DNA of 64,000 bases from Leptolyngbya sp. Cla-17 (lineage in GTDB: Bacteria > Cyanobacteriota > Cyanobacteriia > Leptolyngbyales > Leptolyngbyaceae), in the NCBI RefSeq assembly GCF_016807185.1, contig NZ_JAEVYN010000001.1, positions 2,134,161 through 2,198,160 on the forward strand. Direction: 5' to 3'. This document shows, piece by piece, positions 58,599 to 64,000 of the stretch. Under the pieces are notes generated by a model. The model was given only the letters and a program-made list of their open reading frames with translations, searched no databases and was not told where the DNA came from. The stretch's first letter is position 1. Each line of letters opens with the position of its first letter. The translations under genes and the position numbers were made by a program.

Positions 58599-59573
58599 TT
58601 AGTCGATCGCTTTGGCTACTACTGTTCGATGACGGGGCGTGTTGCAGGTAATGGTGGGGCGATCAAATCCAGCGTCTGCGATCGCCTGTTCAATATCCAA
58701 CGCAAAGTACTGATCCAAGTAAGGTTCGGTGCTTTTTAGCAGCGTCAAAATGTAGGGTGGCATTTTGGCATAAATCTCCGATTTAGGATTCATATCCATA
58801 ATCGCTAGATGACCACCGGGACGCAACAAACGACGAGCTTCTTGCAAAATCGCGATCGCCGCTGTTTGAGGCAACTCATGAAACATGAGGCAAGTTGATA
58901 CCAAATCATAGGAGGCGCTAGGTAAGCCTGTGGCTTCAGCGGTGGCATGAATCCATCGGGGCGTGGAAGGTGAAGCAGAGGGAGTGGGCAGAAAACGGGC
59001 TTGCACTCCGTCAGCGGTGCCCTGAGATCGCAACTGAGCACGGTGGCGCGCGATCGCCAGAAAATAGGGTGACAAATCGACCCCCGTAAGCTGTGCATCT
59101 GGAAAAGCAGCTTGGAGCGCAAATGTACTCATGCCAACACTACAGCCCAAATCCACAATGTCGCTGGGTTGTTCTGGCAACTGTGCTTTCATTGCATCAT
59201 GATAGCTTTGGCGCAAACGCGAGTCTCCCGATGCGTCGCCTTCTGGCCAAATTCGAGCATGAACGGCGTGGGCAGCAACTTCCACTTCTAGGGCAGGCTC
59301 CCAGCCTAAGTTGCCTTCTTCGTAAGCGTGGAAGGACGTTGTGTAGTAGTCGGGATACTGCAAATTGGCATTTTGAACCGTAGCCAGATCAGCGCTCCAG
59401 TCGCGTGCCCTGAGGGTTGCCACTTCTTGTAGCCAGGGCACACCAATGTCATCCGCTCGTTGAATCATCATTTGACGAGCGCGATTTTTTGCCAATGCAG
59501 CGATCGGTTTAATCGCCAGAATGCCGTTGACTAAACGAGATGCGAAGCTGGGTGCTGAAACAGTAGCAGTCAT
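58599..59573 (-). CDS. Class I SAM-dependent methyltransferase
   Basis: A 324-residue enzyme with a Rossmann methyltransferase fold in the C-terminal two thirds: DIVDLGCSVGMSTFALQAAF (motif I, SAM-binding), LTGVDLSPYFLAIARHRAQ (post-I), YDLVSTCLMFHEL and LRPGGHLAIMDMNP. The N-terminal part (about 1-115) is helical and not recognised. The acceptor substrate is unknown. ATG at 59573 is used. It diverges from the aminopeptidase gene over about 115 bp. Confidence 0.9.
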   Translation of the reverse strand: MTATVSAPSFASRLVNGILAIKPIAALAKNRARQMMIQRADDIGVPWLQEVATLRARDWSADLATVQNANLQYPDYYTTSFHAYEEGNLGWEPALEVEVAAHAVHARIWPEGDASGDSRLRQSYHDAMKAQLPEQPSDIVDLGCSVGMSTFALQAAFPDAQLTGVDLSPYFLAIARHRAQLRSQGTADGVQARFLPTPSASPSTPRWIHATAEATGLPSASYDLVSTCLMFHELPQTAAIAILQEARRLLRPGGHLAIMDMNPKSEIYAKMPPYILTLLKSTEPYLDQYFALDIEQAIADAGFDRPTITCNTPRHRTVVAKAID

Positions 59574-59688
59574 AAAAATGAGATAAAACGATTGCAAATA
59601 CCTAATCTCATTATCCAGCACGTAGCCCAGGCAAGCGACTAAGGACTACAATTATTTTTCTAGATCATAGTTCTCTACTCGCCCCACC

Positions 59689-62256
59689 ATGCAGTCACAC
59701 CTGAATCCTGATAACGGTCATAAGTCTTTTGAGTTGCCCGGTGCGAAACCTCACTACAATCCCGATCGCCCTGGGCAGGTAGAGCATATTTTTTTAGACC
59801 TAATCTTGGATATTCCCCAGCAATCCTACGAGGGAACTTGCAGCATTCAAATTAAGCCGGTTCGCAGTGGCATCGATCGCTTCACCTTTGATGCCGTCAA
59901 CTTGATGATCACTGCGGTGACTGTGGCAGATACCCCACAGCGCTTTGACTACGATGGTGAACAACTGCATGTGCATCTTACTCAGCCAACGGAAGCTGGG
60001 AAAACCATCACCGTTGCGATCGCCTATCGCGTTGAAAAACCTCAGCGTGGGCTGTACTTCATCGCTCCAGACAAGCATTACCCCCACAAGCCCGTGCAGG
60101 TTTGGACTCAAGGCGAAGATGAAGACTCCCGCTTTTGGTTTCCCTGCTTCGACTATCCGGGGCAACTAGCAACCTCAGAAATTCGGGTGAAGGTGCCCAA
60201 AAATCTGATTGCCATTTCCAATGGTGAACTGGTGGAAACAACAGAGGCGGGCAACTCCAAGATTTTTCACTGGCATCAAAAGCAGGTGCATCCGACCTAC
60301 CTGATGACCCTTGCTGTGGGTGACTTTGCCGAGCTGCGAGATGAGTGGCAGGGCAGACCCGTCACCTATAACGTGGAACCCGGCAAAGAAGCCGAAGCCC
60401 GTCTCAGCATGGGCAAAACGCCGCGCATGATTGAGTTTTTTAGCGAAAAGTATGGCTACACTTACCCATTTCCCAAATATGCCCAGGTGTGCGTTGATGA
60501 TTTTATCTTCGGCGGCATGGAAAACACTTCCACGACGCTATTGACCGATCGCTGCCTGATTGACGAACGCGCCGCGATCGACAACCGCAATACCGAAAGC
60601 CTGGTTGCCCATGAGTTGGCGCATCAATGGTTTGGCGATCTCGTGGTGATCAAACATTGGTCGCACGCATGGCTGAAAGAAGGGATGGCATCCTATTCCG
60701 AAGTCATGTGGACGGATCATGAGTACGGTGCCGAGGATGCTGCCTATTATCTGCTCAATGAAGCCCGTAACTATTTGGATGAAGATGCATCTCGATATCG
60801 TCGTCCTATCGTTACCCACGTTTATCGAGAAGCGATCGAACTCTACGATCGCCACCTCTATGAAAAGGGAGCCTGCGTTTATCACATGATTCGGGCGGAA
60901 CTGGGCGAGGATCTATTCTGGAAAGCGATCGCTCAATTCGTCAATGACAACGCCCATCGCACTGTGGAAACCGTTGATCTGTTGCGCGCCATTGAAACAT
61001 CCACCGGACGCAATCTGCTGTTTCTTTTCGATCAATATGTCTTTCGCGGCGGACACCCCGATTACAAAGTCGCTTACTCGTGGGATGGCGACAGCAATCT
61101 TGCCAAAGTCACTGTCACCCAAACCCAAGCGAGCGACGGCAACAGCAAAGATCTGTTTGACCTGAAAATTGCGATCGCCTTTGGCTATGAATCTGAGAAA
61201 CCCCTCAAACCCTTCACGGTGAGAATTTGCGATCGCGAACAAGCCTTCTACTTCCCGCTAGAACAAAAGCCCAGTTTCATCAGTTTTGATGTCGCTAATC
61301 CCACATTGAAAACCGTGGCGCTGGACTATCCAATTCCCGAACTTAAAGCCCAATTGCAGCATGATCCCGATCCGGTTTCTCGTATTTATGCCGCCGAGGC
61401 CCTGGCAAAAAAAGGGGGATTAGAGTCCGTTAAAGCCCTCACTGCTGCCTTCAAGCAAGAATCATTTTGGGGAGTGCGCGTGGAAGTAGTGAAAAATCTG
61501 GCAAGCATTAAGCTGGATCAAGCCTTTGCAGGAGTGCTGATTGGACTAGAAGATGCCGATGCTAGAGTGCGTCGCGCTGCGGTTGAAGCTTTAGCAACCA
61601 TCAAAACCACAGACAGCTACAAAGCCTTAAAGCCAATTGTGGAGAAAGGCGACGCTAGCTATTACGTTGAAGCCGCAGCCATTCGTGCATTGGGCAGCAT
61701 TGCCGGAACGAACCTGATGGATGCGAAAGAAGAAAAAATCTTGAAGCTGTTAAAGTCGGTGCTAAAAGAGCGGCAAGGCTGGAATGAAGTGGTGCGATCG
61801 GGCGCGATCGCTGCCCTCAGCCAAATGAAAACCTCAGAAGCAGCCCTGGATATAATTTTCGACTACACCGAACCCGGTATTCCTCAAGCCCTGCGACTCA
61901 CTGCCATTCGCGCCTTAGGTGCGATCTCTAGCGGACAAACCAACGTCAACCTGGAGCGGATCTTAAACCGCCTCAAAGAACTCTCGCGAGAAAGCTTTTT
62001 CCTGACGCAAGTCTCTGTCGCTAACGCCTTAGGACAAATGGAAACGGCAAAAGCGATCGCGATTCTCCAAGGCTTGGCGGATCAAACCCCCGATGGGCGC
62101 GTCCGCCGCATCGCCGAAGAAGCCGTGCAGAAAGTCCAGAAAAACGCTGGATCAGACAAAGCCGTCAAACAACTCCGCACTGAACTCGATCAACTTAAAC
62201 AGGAAAACCAAGATCTGAAAAGTCGTCTGGAAACCCTGGAAGCCAAATCAAAATAG
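59689..62256 (+). CDS. M1-family aminopeptidase with C-terminal HEAT repeats
   Basis: An 855-residue M1 metallopeptidase. An N-terminal beta-saddle domain leads to the catalytic domain with the substrate-anchoring GGMEN (275-279) and the zinc site HELAH (308-312) plus Glu331 in WLKEGMASY. After about residue 540 come HEAT-type helical repeats (VSRIYAAEALAKKGGLESVK, DADARVRRAAVEALATIK) and a terminal coiled coil (LRTELDQLKQENQDLKSRLE). It removes N-terminal amino acids from peptides. The HEAT extension replaces the usual ERAP1-like C-terminal domain, as in other cyanobacterial members. Confidence 0.93.
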   Translation: MQSHLNPDNGHKSFELPGAKPHYNPDRPGQVEHIFLDLILDIPQQSYEGTCSIQIKPVRSGIDRFTFDAVNLMITAVTVADTPQRFDYDGEQLHVHLTQPTEAGKTITVAIAYRVEKPQRGLYFIAPDKHYPHKPVQVWTQGEDEDSRFWFPCFDYPGQLATSEIRVKVPKNLIAISNGELVETTEAGNSKIFHWHQKQVHPTYLMTLAVGDFAELRDEWQGRPVTYNVEPGKEAEARLSMGKTPRMIEFFSEKYGYTYPFPKYAQVCVDDFIFGGMENTSTTLLTDRCLIDERAAIDNRNTESLVAHELAHQWFGDLVVIKHWSHAWLKEGMASYSEVMWTDHEYGAEDAAYYLLNEARNYLDEDASRYRRPIVTHVYREAIELYDRHLYEKGACVYHMIRAELGEDLFWKAIAQFVNDNAHRTVETVDLLRAIETSTGRNLLFLFDQYVFRGGHPDYKVAYSWDGDSNLAKVTVTQTQASDGNSKDLFDLKIAIAFGYESEKPLKPFTVRICDREQAFYFPLEQKPSFISFDVANPTLKTVALDYPIPELKAQLQHDPDPVSRIYAAEALAKKGGLESVKALTAAFKQESFWGVRVEVVKNLASIKLDQAFAGVLIGLEDADARVRRAAVEALATIKTTDSYKALKPIVEKGDASYYVEAAAIRALGSIAGTNLMDAKEEKILKLLKSVLKERQGWNEVVRSGAIAALSQMKTSEAALDIIFDYTEPGIPQALRLTAIRALGAISSGQTNVNLERILNRLKELSRESFFLTQVSVANALGQMETAKAIAILQGLADQTPDGRVRRIAEEAVQKVQKNAGSDKAVKQLRTELDQLKQENQDLKSRLETLEAKSK

Positions 62257-62607
62257 GACTGCTCACACTGTGACCATTTCAGCTTTTGGATCAGGCGATG
62301 CTGGCTCAAACCGTATCTCAAATCGCGAATCTACTTAATGTAACTCGTCAGCGAATTCACGATCTAATTAAAAACGGTCAAATCGTAGTGAATTTTTAAC
62401 AAGCATAAACACTTGTCAAGCAAATGCAATTTCTTTCACATTTAACACTGCAAGTAATCTCAAACTCAGCCGGCCACATTGATGCGTTTTGCGGTGCAGC
62501 AAGTGGAATGTAAACAATGATCGCTTGCAAACGAGCGATCGCAATAAACCTCTTTGAGGCTGAAACCTCGCAACACATCATTTCTGGGGAAAGCTTTGGG
62601 TTCAAGC
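62257..62607. other. 351-bp stretch with a small HTH-like reading frame, otherwise gene-free
   Basis: The stretch separates the convergent pepN-like and folC genes. Apart from the 33-codon HTH-like frame listed separately, both strands show only short frames with no recognisable family. It may be a decayed small gene or locus. Confidence 0.4.
62298..62399 (+). pseudogene. Short helix-turn-helix remnant
   Basis: A 33-codon frame reads TVSQIANLLNVTRQRIHDLI, a good helix-turn-helix (excisionase/MerR-like or Xre-like start), then KNGQIVVNF and a stop. Too short for a full DNA-binding protein, so it is probably the remaining N-terminus of a lost regulator or antitoxin. No ribosome-binding site is clear. 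It could also be a chance frame. Confidence 0.3.
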
Positions 62608-63933
62608 TTAAACGGGATTCGCAGTTTTAAGGAAGTGCCCTAATAAATAGAGGGAGCCGCAGAGGACTACGAGATCCTGGTTGCCTGCTTGATGGGTTGC
62701 GGTTTTAAGCGCTTCCACGACATCGGAAAATGTATGGCATTGGGCTAAATTGGGGCAGATATTTTTGGCTAAAACAGCTAACTCGGCTGGTTCAGCGGTG
62801 CTGTGATCGGGGACAGGTACTAAGTAGAGCGAGTCGCGCGATCGCAACAACTCCTGAAACACATCCTCATGATCTTTGGTGGAGAGCATCCCCATCACCC
62901 AATGGATGTTAGCGCGCGCAGGATTCAAAGTATCTACAAACTCCCTCAATACCTTGGCGCTAGCGGGATTGTGGGCACCATCGATTAAAATCTTGTCTCC
63001 CTGCCAGGTAAACCACTGCAAGCGTCCTGCCCATTGGGTTTTGGCAATTCCATTGGCGATCTCTTCATCCGAAATTTGCCAGCCCTGCTCTCGCAATAGT
63101 TGAAGGGTCGCGATCGCGATTGCTGAATTGTGAAGCTGGATCGCGCCTTGTAACGATAGTGGATAACGAATTGTTTTCAGCAGATGCGCGATGCTACGCT
63201 CCTCCGGATTGCCTGAGCTTGCCTCTATTTCATACTCTTCAACGCCTCGATATTCAGCCCAACCATTGCCTAGATCTTGTGCCGGCTGAGCATAGTTTGC
63301 CACACAGCCTAACTCTGTGGCTCGCCGATGAATCATAGATGCAGCTTCGGGAGGCATTTGCCCGATGACCGCTGAACAGCCCGGTTTCAAAATGCCTGCT
63401 TTTTCCCAGGCAATGTCTGCCAAAGTCGGACCCAATCGCTGCCAGTGTTCGCGACTGATCGAGGTAATAATACTCACGAGGGGATAATCGCATACATTAG
63501 TCGCATCCAGTCGTCCCCCCAAACCCACTTCCATCACTGCCACGTCCACTTCCTGCTGAGCAAAGTAGAGCCAAGCTGCTGCTGTGATGACCTCAAACTG
63601 GGTCGGTGGCAAATCATCGGGCTGAATCGCAGCAACCACCTGCTGCAAGATTGATTCCAGCGTTTCGGGAGCGATCGCCTGATTGTTTAAGCAAATACGT
63701 TCCGTCCAATCGATCAAGTGGGGTGAGGTATACCGCCCAACGGTATAGCCCGCTTCGGTCAGAATGGTAGACAAGTAAGCACAAACCGAGCCTTTCCCAT
63801 TGCTGCCTGCCACATGGATGATGGGTACTTGCTCGTGAGGGTTGCCTAAATTTTTGAGGAGCTGCTGAATGGAATCCAGCCCCAGCCGAACGCCAAAATG
63901 GCTAAAGGATTGAAGAATTGCGTCGATCGCCAA
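62608..63933 (-). CDS. folC: Bifunctional folylpolyglutamate/dihydrofolate synthase
   Basis: A 441-residue Mur-ligase-fold enzyme. It has the P-loop AGSNGKGS (42-49), then RYTSPHLIDWTERICLN, VAVMEVGLGGRLDATNVCDY (omega-loop region) and LIDGAHNPASAKVLREFVDT in the C-terminal domain. It adds glutamates to folates and, in bifunctional forms, makes dihydrofolate from dihydropteroate. Length and motifs are normal. It reads from the right end of the window and converges with the aminopeptidase gene. Confidence 0.95.
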   Translation of the reverse strand: MAIDAILQSFSHFGVRLGLDSIQQLLKNLGNPHEQVPIIHVAGSNGKGSVCAYLSTILTEAGYTVGRYTSPHLIDWTERICLNNQAIAPETLESILQQVVAAIQPDDLPPTQFEVITAAAWLYFAQQEVDVAVMEVGLGGRLDATNVCDYPLVSIITSISREHWQRLGPTLADIAWEKAGILKPGCSAVIGQMPPEAASMIHRRATELGCVANYAQPAQDLGNGWAEYRGVEEYEIEASSGNPEERSIAHLLKTIRYPLSLQGAIQLHNSAIAIATLQLLREQGWQISDEEIANGIAKTQWAGRLQWFTWQGDKILIDGAHNPASAKVLREFVDTLNPARANIHWVMGMLSTKDHEDVFQELLRSRDSLYLVPVPDHSTAEPAELAVLAKNICPNLAQCHTFSDVVEALKTATHQAGNQDLVVLCGSLYLLGHFLKTANPV

Positions 63934-64000
63934 GGGACTAAATCAATAAAAGAGTACTAGCCTACAGGGTACAGGATGCAGAGGGCAGAGTGTGGAGTCA

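Overview
The window reads as chromosomal DNA of a cyanobacterium. The evidence is a cytochrome b6f pair (petC-petA), a phycobilisome-degradation gene (nblA), the rbp-rpsU pair, a CAAD-domain protein, a string of cyanobacteria-restricted families (DUF4079, DUF1997, DUF1824, DUF3067) and very frequent GCGATCGC (HIP1) octamers. Intergenic heptamer repeats and several decayed gene relics suggest a filamentous, Leptolyngbya- or Oscillatoriales-like genome, but the sequence alone does not fix the genus. No rRNA, tRNA, CRISPR array, insertion sequence or prophage was found.

Layout. 1-6.8 kb: the N-terminus of an XdhC-type protein cut by the window edge, a proline-rich unknown protein, a homocysteine-biosynthesis (HcyBio) enzyme, a TPR/GT9-like protein, a small membrane protein, nblA and an FHA protein. 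6.8-16 kb: a CtaA-like copper P-ATPase, an SLH-type porin, malQ, a Nudix hydrolase, an acyltransferase, ridA and a DUF4079 protein. 16-23.4 kb: three trypsin-like serine proteases (two paralogues flanking a lipoprotein and a peptidoglycan-binding/SH3b protein, plus a classic HtrA/Deg protease), with a DUF1997 gene, an SDR gene and a CsoR/InrS-type metal sensor. 23.5-29 kb: two FecR-like proline-rich envelope proteins around an outer-membrane barrel and a sulfurtransferase. 28.9-35 kb: an antitoxin relic, a GST divergent from a MarR regulator, an M48 protease, and a DUF3067-glcE-glcF operon.

35-41 kb: petCA, a ferredoxin/beta-lactamase-fold fusion, a GT21-type glycosyltransferase, an unknown gene, rpsU and rbp. 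41.5-45.8 kb: a VOC-protein relic and a MacAB-like exporter operon headed by a MarR/GbsR regulator with a palindromic candidate operator. 45.9-64 kb: a UvrD-like helicase, VanW and DUF1824 proteins, a thioredoxin-fold ferredoxin tail-to-tail with a bestrophin, an M20 amidohydrolase, a PAS/GAF histidine kinase, a CAAD protein, a transglutaminase-like protein, a methyltransferase, an M1 aminopeptidase with HEAT repeats, and folC.

Most of the window is housekeeping or conserved cyanobacterial content. The less ordinary parts are the FecR/barrel envelope locus, the protease cluster around a His-rich SH3b protein, in-frame heptamer repeats inside glcE, the repeat block splitting the exporter operon, the palindromic candidate operators, and the relics of lost small genes.
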